Positions 1 through 5,466 of a stretch of 11,256 nt of DNA are shown piece after piece. How positions within the stretch are numbered: the stretch's first letter is position 1; each line of letters begins with the position of its first letter. Under the pieces are notes generated by a model that did not search any database, was not told the DNA's origin, and worked only from the letters and a program-made list of their open reading frames with translations. Source of the stretch: Bacteroidales bacterium (GTDB taxonomy: Bacteria > Bacteroidota > Bacteroidia > Bacteroidales > BM520); assembly GCA_028701815.1 (NCBI GenBank), contig JAQVPY010000059.1:1-11256 (forward strand). The letters run 5' to 3'. The position numbers and the translations under genes are program-made.

Positions 1-243
1 TATCCCTTCAAAATCAGGCGTAAGGGAACCCTCTATTGGGACTCCATGATCGGCGGCATGAGTTGCATATTTCAATACCTGAGCGCTCTTTAGCAATGCT
101 TTGGTGGGAATACAGCCCCAGTTGAGACATGTTCCGCCGAGTTCGGCCTTTTCAATAACTACAACACTGAAACCTAACTGTTTCGCTCTAATCGCGGCCA
201 CATATCCTCCCGGGCCGCTGCCGATAATTGCAATATTATACAT
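1..243 (-). CDS. lpdA: Dihydrolipoyl dehydrogenase (E3), N-terminal part, cut by window edge
   Basis: The 81 visible residues start MYNIAIIGSGPGGYVAA, a Rossmann FAD-binding motif (GxGxxG at about residues 8-13). Glu31 ends the second strand, where it normally binds the FAD ribose. The redox-active disulfide motif GGTCLNWGCIP follows, with Cys39 and Cys44. This motif is diagnostic of class I flavoprotein disulfide reductases, and the LNWGC form is typical of dihydrolipoyl dehydrogenase. The enzyme reoxidises dihydrolipoamide on 2-oxoacid dehydrogenase or glycine cleavage complexes, passing electrons through FAD to NAD+, in the cytoplasm. It is the last visible gene of the minus-strand operon and starts 9 bases after the small lipoprotein gene. 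The C-terminal NAD-binding and dimerisation domains lie outside the window. No E1, E2 or gcv gene is visible, so which complex it serves is unknown. Confidence 0.95.
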   Translation of the reverse strand, partial: MYNIAIIGSGPGGYVAAIRAKQLGFSVVVIEKAELGGTCLNWGCIPTKALLKSAQVLKYATHAADHGVPIEGSLTPDFEGI

Positions 244-252
244 AATATAATT

Positions 253-522
253 TTATTTTGGGTAAATGTATTTAAATCTAACTTTTCTAAATGTATAGTC
301 CTTGGAGACGGGATCCGTCTTTCCTTGAACGCTCGACATATTAGATGATGCGTTTCTGCGACTTCTGGAGGAACAATGGTTTATCGTTCTGCCGTCGTCC
401 TTATAAGAACTGTTCGCAGCCGTAGTGATGCCGTTTGTAGCCGAACAACCTGAAAACGCTGCAAGAAGTAAGGTGGCGCAGGATACTAACAGTAACTTTT
501 TTACAAATTTGTCGTATTTCAT
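253..522 (-). CDS. Small putative lipoprotein, function unknown
   Basis: An 89-residue ORF lies between dapA (9-base gap) and lpd (9-base gap) in the same direction, so it sits inside an operon. The N-terminus has lysines (Lys2, 5, 8, 9), a hydrophobic stretch at about residues 10-23, and AAFSGCS with a candidate lipidation Cys26. Phe at -3 is an imperfect lipobox, but Ser-Gly at -2/-1 fits signal peptidase II. The predicted mature part is about 64 residues, polar and basic, rich in Ser, Asn, Arg and Lys, with no domain I recognise. It would be membrane-anchored, in the inner or outer membrane. Tight packing and a coherent signal peptide argue that it is a real gene. The low-complexity body and lack of recognised relatives argue for caution. 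I assign no function. Confidence 0.6.
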   Translation of the reverse strand: MKYDKFVKKLLLVSCATLLLAAFSGCSATNGITTAANSSYKDDGRTINHCSSRSRRNASSNMSSVQGKTDPVSKDYTFRKVRFKYIYPK

Positions 523-531
523 CTCTAAAAA

Positions 532-1416
532 TTATAACATTTCCACTTCTAATTTCATCTCTTCATATAAAGACGCCCCGACGGGTATCAGCGGTAATCT
601 CAGTACGTTCTCGCAGAATCCGAGAAGCGACATTACTGCTTTTATCCCCGAAGGGTTTCCCTCCTTAAACAGCAGATGGGTCATGTTTAATAATTCATAA
701 TGCCTTATTGAAGCGTTTGCAAAATCACCTTTCAATGCCTGATGAATCATCTTGCTGAATTTCTTGGGGAAAGCATTGGCCAAAACCGAAATAGTACCTT
801 CGACACCCACTGCCATCAAAGGAATATTAATACTGTCTTCACCCGATAAAACGATAAATTCTTCCGGTTTATTATTGATGATGTCCATTACTTGATCCAT
901 ATTTCCGGAAGCTTCTTTCACGGCTACGATGTTGGGTATCTCGACAGCAGCCCTGACACAGGTGTCTGCGGAAATGTTAGAGACAGTCCTTCCCGGGACA
1001 TTATACATTATAACAGGTGGTTTGCTGGCTTCGGCAATGGCCTTGTAATGGCGGAAAATGCCTTCCTGAGAAGGCTTGTTATAATATGGCGCCGCAGATA
1101 AGACGGCGTCGACTTTTAATTTTGAAATGATCTTTACCCTGTCTACGGCGTTCTTCGTGCAGTTGTCGGTACATCCGACAACAATGGGTACCCGTGACGC
1201 GGTTACCGCCGAAACAAACTCCACAACCTTCTTTCTCTCTTCCGAAGACAGAGAGGAAGCTTCTCCGGTAGAACCAAGAACTACCAAATAGTCTATCTCG
1301 TTGTCGATTAAATATTCAATAATCTTTTCCATGGCGGTATAATCTATACTGCAGTCAGATGATTTGAACGGAGTAATTATCGCAGCTCCCGCACCTGTAA
1401 ATTCGGTATGTTTCAT
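532..1416 (-). CDS. dapA: 4-hydroxy-tetrahydrodipicolinate synthase
   Basis: This 294-residue protein has the usual length for the family. It condenses pyruvate with aspartate-semialdehyde, the first step specific to diaminopimelate and lysine synthesis. Visible motifs are GSTGE (residues 48-52, substrate-binding loop), APYYNKPSQEG (about 109-119, with the tyrosine that completes the proton relay across the dimer), MYNVPGRT (137-144, relay Tyr138 and carboxylate-binding Arg143) and AVKEASGN, where Lys167 forms the Schiff base with pyruvate. The fold is a TIM barrel acting in the cytoplasm, normally a tetramer. Ser49 replaces the more common Thr of the Tyr-Thr-Tyr relay, a substitution tolerated in the family. 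The gene starts 6 bases after the DUF6913 gene and is followed by the small lipoprotein and lpd, all on one likely transcript. N-acetylneuraminate lyase is a relative, but the motifs and context favour DapA. Confidence 0.95.
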   Translation of the reverse strand: MKHTEFTGAGAAIITPFKSSDCSIDYTAMEKIIEYLIDNEIDYLVVLGSTGEASSLSSEERKKVVEFVSAVTASRVPIVVGCTDNCTKNAVDRVKIISKLKVDAVLSAAPYYNKPSQEGIFRHYKAIAEASKPPVIMYNVPGRTVSNISADTCVRAAVEIPNIVAVKEASGNMDQVMDIINNKPEEFIVLSGEDSINIPLMAVGVEGTISVLANAFPKKFSKMIHQALKGDFANASIRHYELLNMTHLLFKEGNPSGIKAVMSLLGFCENVLRLPLIPVGASLYEEMKLEVEML

Positions 1417-1422
1417 TTTGTT

Positions 1423-1965
1423 TTAATTTGGCGCTATATTTAAATATGTTTCTATCGCTTTTGAATAATCCTGAAACTCGTTTTTTTCATCTAAAGAAAG
1501 AACAATATCGGCATATATGTGCGTGTCAAGGGATGTCTTGGATACTTTAATATGAGCGTTGGAGAGGACAAACAAATATTTTACCGTAAAAGAACTCTCG
1601 TCGGAGAAATCGAAAAGAAAGTCGAAACCCGCATTGAGAAACCATTTAGTCTTCTCCGGATCAGGCTTCCCATAAAAATTTAACTCGTCACGAGACAACA
1701 GGGTGGGCTCAAGGGTGTAAAAGCCCGGAACTTCCTTTTTTGTCGAACAATATAATACGGAGACGTCTTTCCCTTCAGCAGCATATTTCTTTGCTAATCG
1801 CGTAACATTAAAAAACGATTTTTCATCATCAAGGTTGGTGATAAAGCCAATCTTTAACGCCGAATGCATATCAACGTATTTTACAGTACGTTTACGCCTC
1901 CGCGCCATGTCTTTTCTTAGGCTCCTCTCACCTAATATCGCCTTGATGTTTTCCAGAATATTCAT
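1423..1965 (-). CDS. DUF6913 family protein, function unknown
   Basis: A 180-residue cytoplasmic protein without a signal peptide or membrane segment. It opens with a basic region (residues about 17-28, including MARRRKRTVK), followed by an alpha/beta pattern (KIGFITN, KDVSVLYCS, FDFLFDFSDE, VKYLFVLSNAHIKV). That arrangement resembles the Bacteroidota-restricted family I know as DUF6913, often found directly upstream of dapA. Assignment is from memory of family members, so it is moderate. It is the first gene of the minus-strand operon, with 6 bases before dapA. The start is supported because the family begins with a short helix before the basic stretch. A TAAATTTG promoter element ends only 5 bases before the ATG, so the message would be nearly leaderless. 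No catalytic motif is visible. Confidence 0.8.
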   Translation of the reverse strand: MNILENIKAILGERSLRKDMARRRKRTVKYVDMHSALKIGFITNLDDEKSFFNVTRLAKKYAAEGKDVSVLYCSTKKEVPGFYTLEPTLLSRDELNFYGKPDPEKTKWFLNAGFDFLFDFSDESSFTVKYLFVLSNAHIKVSKTSLDTHIYADIVLSLDEKNEFQDYSKAIETYLNIAPN

Positions 1966-1970
1966 GGCAG

Positions 1971-1978
1971 CAAATTTA
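1971..1978 (-). promoter_or_regulatory. -7 promoter element (TAAATTTG) for the DUF6913-dapA-lpd operon
   Basis: On the minus strand TAAATTTG matches the Bacteroidetes -7 consensus TAnnTTTG exactly. It ends 5 bases before the ATG at 1965, so transcription would start at or within a few bases of the start codon. No good TTTG-type -33 element is found 19-21 bases upstream (only weak matches such as TTCA). The strength of the promoter is therefore uncertain. Confidence 0.45.
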
Positions 1979-2022
1979 CATCTTTTTATTCAAATAAATG
2001 AAGATGAAAAAAATATTGTTGT

Positions 2023-2056
2023 TTTGTTCGTATATACAAAAAAAAATATATCTTTG
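2023..2056 (+). promoter_or_regulatory. Promoter of tRNA-His (-33 TTTG, -7 TATCTTTG)
   Basis: TATCTTTG at 2049-2056 is an exact match to the Bacteroidetes -7 element. It lies 14 bases before the tRNA, so the 5' leader would be short. TTTG at 2023-2026 is a candidate -33 element, with a slightly long 22-base spacer. The spacer contains a run of nine A residues (2038-2046). Confidence 0.75.
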
Positions 2057-2070
2057 CAAACCGAAAACAT

Positions 2071-2145
2071 GGTGGATGTAGCTCAGCTGGTTAGAGTACC
2101 GGATTGTGGTTCCGAGGGTCGAGGGTTCGAATCCCTTCTTCCACC
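2071..2145 (+). tRNA. tRNA-His (anticodon GTG)
   Basis: A full cloverleaf can be folded. G-1 (2071) pairs with discriminator C73 (2145), the hallmark of tRNA-His. The acceptor stem is 2072-2078 with 2138-2144, the D stem 2081-2084 with 2094-2097, the anticodon stem 2099-2103 with 2111-2115, and the T stem 2121-2125 with 2133-2137. The T loop is TTCGAAT. The anticodon GTG is at 2106-2108. CCA is not encoded: C-A-A follows the discriminator. Two non-canonical oppositions appear, T6 with T67 in the acceptor stem and C27 with A43 at the top of the anticodon stem. The gene is a single transcription unit with its own promoter and terminator. Confidence 0.95.
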
Positions 2146-2151
2146 CAAAAC

Positions 2152-2187
2152 AAGATGCGTAATTTATTTTGCGCATCTTTTTTTTTG
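2152..2187 (+). terminator. Intrinsic terminator after tRNA-His
   Basis: AAGATGCG (2152-2159) pairs perfectly with CGCATCTT (2172-2179) across a 12-base loop. A T run from 2178 to 2186 follows. It begins 6 bases after the tRNA and ends where the next promoter starts. Confidence 0.85.
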
Positions 2188-2213
2188 TTTGGGGATTATT
2201 TATTGTATATTTG
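2184..2213 (+). promoter_or_regulatory. Promoter of the SDR-peptidase pair (-33 TTTG, -7 TATATTTG)
   Basis: TATATTTG at 2206-2213 matches the TAnnTTTG consensus. TTTG at 2184-2187 is 18 bases upstream, close to the usual 19-21 spacing. Transcription would start near 2220, ahead of the ATG codons at 2229 and 2238. This rules out an upstream TTG start at 2169. The -33 element overlaps the tail of the tRNA terminator. Confidence 0.7.
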
Positions 2214-2237
2214 TACGTTTTTATATTTATGATTTAT

Positions 2238-3059
2238 ATGAAACAAAAAGTGGTAATCGTTACAGGCGCCTCCTCGGGAATAGGGTTGGCGACTGCAAAA
2301 TATTTTGCTTCTGAGGGACATAAGGTCGTTATTGCTGCCAGAAATACAGAAAAACTTCATGCTATAGCTGAAGAAATGCGACAACAAGGAATGGACGTTT
2401 TTCCTGTAACAACCGACGTGACAGACGAAAATGCCTGTAAACGCCTTATTGATAAAACGGTCGAGAAATACGGCGGAATAGATGTTCTTATTAATAATGC
2501 CGGTATTTCGATGCGAGCCATGCTTGTAGAATGCGACATAGACGTTATCCATCGCGTAATGAACGTGAGTTTCTGGGGAACTGTTAATTGTACAAAATAC
2601 GCGCTGCCGTATATTATTGAATCCAAAGGAAATATTGTCGGTATCGTCTCAGTGGCCGCTTATCAGCCATTGCCGGCGAGAACGGGATATACCGCCGCAA
2701 AATTCGCTATAAGAGGCTTCCTTGATACCGTCAGAATAGAATATAGAAAACTCGGAGTCCACGTCTTGATAGCCGCCCCAGGATTCGTCTCAACGGATAT
2801 CCGTTTGAAAGCCCTAATTGCAGACGGCTCAGAACAGGGTATGACCCCACGCGATGAAACCAGAATGCAGTCGCCCGAATCTGTAGCAAAACGAATATAT
2901 AAAGCCGTGAAACATAATAGAAGAAGCGTTGTTATGTCCACTCTCGGCTTCTGGACTGTCCTCCTCCGTCGCTTTATGCCCTCGTTTACCGATTATGAAG
3001 CATATAAAATGATGACTAATGAACCGGAAAATCCTATTGAAAGAATTAACGACAAATGA
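2238..3059 (+). CDS. Short-chain dehydrogenase/reductase, classical SDR, DHRS7B-like
   Basis: A 273-residue classical SDR. The sequence shows the cofactor motif TGASSGIG (residues 9-16), NNAG (86-89), and the catalytic set Asn109, Ser138, Tyr151 and Lys155 (YTAAK). Arg35 after the second strand (AARN) suggests NADP(H) preference. The C-terminal part (PGFVSTDIR, then LRRFMPSF) resembles DHRS7B-type oxidoreductases common in Bacteroidota, whose substrate is generally unknown. A lipid or 3-keto substrate, such as in sphingolipid synthesis, is possible but not shown. The start at 2238 fits the normal few residues before the first strand; 2229 would add MIY. An upstream TTG at 2169 would place the N-terminus across a terminator and promoter and is rejected. 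Its stop overlaps the start of the peptidase gene by 4 bases (ATGA), implying coupled translation. Confidence 0.92.
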   Translation: MKQKVVIVTGASSGIGLATAKYFASEGHKVVIAARNTEKLHAIAEEMRQQGMDVFPVTTDVTDENACKRLIDKTVEKYGGIDVLINNAGISMRAMLVECDIDVIHRVMNVSFWGTVNCTKYALPYIIESKGNIVGIVSVAAYQPLPARTGYTAAKFAIRGFLDTVRIEYRKLGVHVLIAAPGFVSTDIRLKALIADGSEQGMTPRDETRMQSPESVAKRIYKAVKHNRRSVVMSTLGFWTVLLRRFMPSFTDYEAYKMMTNEPENPIERINDK

Positions 3060-4726
3060 GAATTAAAATAAAATTTATTTCACTGTTTATCATATCTTTG
3101 ATTGCAGTTATATCTACAGATGGTTTAATTGCCCAGAACGATAACTATTTCGCTGTCTATTTTATTGATAAGGGAAATACAAAGTATAATGCATCAGAGA
3201 TTCTTTCCTCAAGGGCTTTGGGGAACAGAATACGTAACGAGGTGATAATTGATGACAGCGATTTTCCTGTCGCAGTGGAATATATAAGTGCTGTTGCTGC
3301 GGAGACAGGCTGTGAGCCTGTAATGTCTTCCAAATGGCTTAACTGTACGGTTTTTTCCGGCAAAGGAATCGACATTGAGGCTATACGTAAACACGATTTC
3401 GTAAAGAAGGTGGAATCCTTTTCATATAATAGAAACAATGATAAGATTATTTCGCGACAGGAAATAAATCCCGTTGATGTCACTATAGAAGTAAGCAACC
3501 ATCCTGAAAAGGGCAGGGCTTTCGATTATGGGGCTTCCGGAGCGCAGTATCGCTTGCTTAACGGCACGAAATTGCACGACATGGGGTATACGGGGACAGG
3601 AGTACTGATTGCTGTCCTCGACGACGGTTTCTTCAGAGTGAATGAGTTGGCCGGTTTTCAGCATCTTTATTTTGGTAATAATATTTATGAAACGATTAAT
3701 TTTATCAATGACGATAATTTGTTCTCGGTGGGGACTCATGGCATGACGGTGTTCTCTCTTCTTGGCGCATATATTTCCGGAGTAATGATCGGTACGGCTC
3801 CGACAGCATCGTTTCTGCTGTATAAAACTGAAGATGCCGACAGCGAATCGCTTCTCGAGGAATATGCCTGGGTGACAGCTGCTGAACGCGCCGACAGTTG
3901 CGGCGTCGATATAATCACTTCATCACTGGTATATACTACTATGGATGATCCCGCGGAATCACATAAATACACGGATATGGACGGTGCCACTTGTGTCGTT
4001 ACTTTGGGTGCCGAAGCGGCCGCTTCTAAAGGTATTCTTGTCATCAATAGTGCCGGAAATCACGGTCTTGACGAATGGCATTATATCGGAGCTCCTGCTG
4101 ATGGCACCAATGTCGTTGCCGTCGGTGGCGTGCATGCAGACAGTACGACCTGGCTTGACAGTTCTCGAGGTCCTACTGCCGACGGTAGAATTAAACCCGA
4201 CATCTGTGCACAGTCGTGCGCTGTTGTCCTGCTCGATCCAATAAGCGGCTCGGGTACTTTTACTATGTCAGGGACTTCCTTCTGTGCGCCTGTCATCGCC
4301 GGATTCGCAGCCTGTCTTATGCAGGCACATCCCCATGCTTCTACCGCTGAAATTAAAAGCTCAATATATTATTCAGCTAATAAATGCAGTAACCCTGATA
4401 ACGATTACGGCAGGGGTATCCCTAATTTTTATCGCGCTTATAATGTGTGTGGCCTCGAGGATTTCTCTGAAGACGAATCCGCTACTGCTGCTATTAAGGT
4501 ATTTCCTAATCCGGCAGGGCAGAAACTGTTTATCCAAAGTGAAGATGACGATATTGTAAGAGTTAGAATTATGAACATATCGGGTGGAATCCTTACAGAT
4601 TATTATTTCAACAACGAGATAAATGTTACCGTTGATATCAATGGATTAAAATGTGGTACATACCTCGTATCTGTTGTCGATAAAACAGGCCACATGTTTA
4701 CCAAAAAAATAATAAAATCCAGGTAA
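3056..4726 (+). CDS. Secreted S8 (subtilisin-like) serine peptidase with T9SS type A sorting domain
   Basis: A 556-residue protein. A signal peptide (about residues 1-26, ending GLIAQ) is followed by a region of about 90 residues that looks like an inhibitory propeptide, then the catalytic domain from about 160 to 465. The subtilase triad is visible: Asp189 in AVLDDG, His228 in GTHGM, Ser408 in SGTSFCAP. The oxyanion Asn335 lies in NSAGNHG. The last ~77 residues start KVFPNPAGQ and end with a short beta-rich module (GTYLVSVVDKTGHMFTKKIIKSR pattern). This is the type A sorting signal that directs export by the type IX system and is then removed at the surface. Met or Val replaces the usual Gly-Thr just after the active His (HGMTV rather than HGT), a mild variation. 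The protein is expected outside the cell or on its surface, degrading proteins. It is translationally coupled to the SDR gene upstream. Confidence 0.95.
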   Translation: MRIKIKFISLFIISLIAVISTDGLIAQNDNYFAVYFIDKGNTKYNASEILSSRALGNRIRNEVIIDDSDFPVAVEYISAVAAETGCEPVMSSKWLNCTVFSGKGIDIEAIRKHDFVKKVESFSYNRNNDKIISRQEINPVDVTIEVSNHPEKGRAFDYGASGAQYRLLNGTKLHDMGYTGTGVLIAVLDDGFFRVNELAGFQHLYFGNNIYETINFINDDNLFSVGTHGMTVFSLLGAYISGVMIGTAPTASFLLYKTEDADSESLLEEYAWVTAAERADSCGVDIITSSLVYTTMDDPAESHKYTDMDGATCVVTLGAEAAASKGILVINSAGNHGLDEWHYIGAPADGTNVVAVGGVHADSTTWLDSSRGPTADGRIKPDICAQSCAVVLLDPISGSGTFTMSGTSFCAPVIAGFAACLMQAHPHASTAEIKSSIYYSANKCSNPDNDYGRGIPNFYRAYNVCGLEDFSEDESATAAIKVFPNPAGQKLFIQSEDDDIVRVRIMNISGGILTDYYFNNEINVTVDINGLKCGTYLVSVVDKTGHMFTKKIIKSR

Positions 4727-4736
4727 AAAACATAAA

Positions 4737-4762
4737 TGTCTGTTTACAAACATAAACAGACA
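4737..4762. terminator. Hairpin between convergent genes, containing an operator-like palindrome
   Basis: TGTCTGTTTA (4737-4746) and TAAACAGACA (4753-4762) form a perfect 10-bp inverted repeat with a 6-base loop. It lies between the peptidase stop (4726) and the regulator stop (4777), which converge. Read on the minus strand the hairpin is followed by a T-rich stretch (4736 down to 4725), so it is the better terminator for the regulator gene. On the plus strand there is no T run. The core at 4742-4757 is 15 of 16 identical to the sequence over the regulator's own promoter, so it may also bind the regulator. Confidence 0.65.
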
Positions 4763-4776
4763 ATCATATACAAAAG

Positions 4777-5262
4777 CTATTTCACAAAGGTATCGTACGT
4801 TCCATCTGTAAACAAAACAAGAATCGACTTAATCTCCTTAGAATTAAATTTTTTAAGGTGAGACGCGTAGTCTACTTCAGGGGGTAAAGAGCCTTGTGCG
4901 GGTGTCTTATGATACCCCGATGTAGATGCATGAGATGTCGAATTATGTGCAGCATCTGAATCTTCCGATGATCGCCCCGTCTCATTTATTGCAGATGATA
5001 CCAAATTATTGTTTAGTACCCTTTCGTCGTTGTCAATGGTAATGTCTGAGCTATTATCAATCATTTCACCTGATCCATTAAGAAGCCATGCGGAACTAAT
5101 TTCAGGATAGGTGTTTAGGATTTTGAGTATAATCTCCAAACTTGGGTTATTCCTTCCTGAAAGTATGTGTGATAGTGTGGAGCGTTGTATCCCTATGGCA
5201 TTTGCAAATTGTGACTGCGTTAGGTGCTTCGTTTCGATGATCGTTGTTATCCTTTTTAACAT
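4777..5262 (-). CDS. Xre/Cro-type helix-turn-helix transcriptional regulator
   Basis: A 161-residue DNA-binding protein. An HTH_3 domain spans about residues 3-64: LTQSQFANAIGIQRSTLSHILSGRNNP contains the turn and recognition helix, and YPEISSAWLLNGSGEM closes the domain as in phage-repressor-like proteins of Bacteroidales. Residues about 66-135 form a polar linker rich in Ser, Asn, Asp and Thr, probably disordered. The end, KEIKSILVLFTDGTYDTFVK, is a compact hydrophobic tail that I recall from other Bacteroidales Xre proteins. There is no S24 self-cleaving peptidase domain, so SOS-type autocleavage is not expected. It is a single-gene unit on the minus strand. The TATCTTTG box 29 bases before its ATG lies inside a palindrome, so it likely represses itself. 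Its targets beyond that are not shown. Confidence 0.9.
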   Translation of the reverse strand: MLKRITTIIETKHLTQSQFANAIGIQRSTLSHILSGRNNPSLEIILKILNTYPEISSAWLLNGSGEMIDNSSDITIDNDERVLNNNLVSSAINETGRSSEDSDAAHNSTSHASTSGYHKTPAQGSLPPEVDYASHLKKFNSKEIKSILVLFTDGTYDTFVK

Positions 5263-5285
5263 TGTTGCCGGTATTTTTTATTTTC

Positions 5286-5301
5286 GTTTACAAAGATAAA
5301 C
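5286..5301 (-). promoter_or_regulatory. Regulator promoter -7 box inside a palindromic operator
   Basis: GTTTA CAAAGA TAAAC is a 5-bp inverted repeat with a 6-base spacer. With one mismatch it extends outward by TTT/AAA. On the minus strand positions 5298-5291 read TATCTTTG, an exact Bacteroidetes -7 element, 29 bases before the regulator ATG. No clear -33 TTTG is seen. A protein bound here would block its own transcription. The same 16 bases recur, with one change, at 4742-4757. Confidence 0.7.
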
Positions 5302-5323
5302 AAAATATTCAATATGTTATGTG

Positions 5324-5367
5324 TATTTTTGTAAACACAGTTGATGTTTTTGCTGTTTACAACTGTG
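5324..5367. promoter_or_regulatory. Second dyad in the regulator/DHH intergenic region, with a candidate plus-strand -7 box
   Basis: CACAGTTG (5336-5343) and CAACTGTG (5360-5367) are a perfect 8-bp inverted repeat with a 16-base spacer. Interleaved with it are GTAAAC (5331-5336) and GTTTAC (5355-5360), the same hexamer as in the operator at 5286. TATTTTTG at 5324-5331 on the plus strand fits TAnnTTTG and would start transcription inside the dyad, but no -33 element is seen. The rest of this 204-base gap, up to the promoter at 5444, shows nothing else I can name. Confidence 0.5.
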
Positions 5368-5443
5368 AAATGTTACTATAAGTATGTTCGATGATTTTCA
5401 TGATTTGAGAGGCAAAAGTATTAAATCTCTTAATAAAAAATAC

Positions 5444-5451
5444 TATCTTTG
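5444..5451 (+). promoter_or_regulatory. -7 promoter element (TATCTTTG) of the DHH-FKBP-galK operon
   Basis: TATCTTTG is an exact consensus match preceded by a six-A run (5435-5440). It lies 15 bases before the ATG at 5467. No convincing -33 element is found at the usual distance. It overlaps the TTG at 5449, which is therefore not the start of the next gene. Confidence 0.7.
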
Positions 5452-5466
5452 CAAAGTTTGGAATTA

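Noticed and set aside
2169..2237. N-terminal extension of the SDR from a TTG at 2169, adding a hydrophobic stretch that resembles a membrane anchor
   Set aside because: It would be encoded by the tRNA terminator arm, its T run and the TATATTTG promoter. The transcript starts downstream of it, and classical SDRs begin just before VVIVTGASSGIG.
2196..2552. Minus-strand ORF across the start of the SDR gene, and similar antisense ORFs over the peptidase, galK and recN
   Set aside because: They lie opposite genes with clear family motifs, show no domain of their own and have no promoter.
4808..4813. Another GTAAAC hexamer within the 3' end of the regulator gene
   Set aside because: It is a lone half-site inside coding sequence with no palindromic partner, and is explained by codons for the VLFTDG region.
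5344..5394. 16-codon ORF (starts MFLLF) just after the TATTTTTG box, possible leader peptide
   Set aside because: Too short, overlaps the dyad, no ribosome binding site, and the promoter before it lacks a -33 element.
5449..5466. TTG start at 5449 for the DHH phosphoesterase
   Set aside because: The TTG lies within the -7 box TATCTTTG (5444-5451), so it would not be transcribed. The in-frame ATGs at 5467, 5476 or 5488 are better.
4777..5466. A prophage or toxin-antitoxin remnant around the Xre regulator
   Set aside because: No toxin, integrase, attachment site or phage gene is next to it. Flanking genes are ordinary chromosomal genes, so only a standalone regulator is supported.
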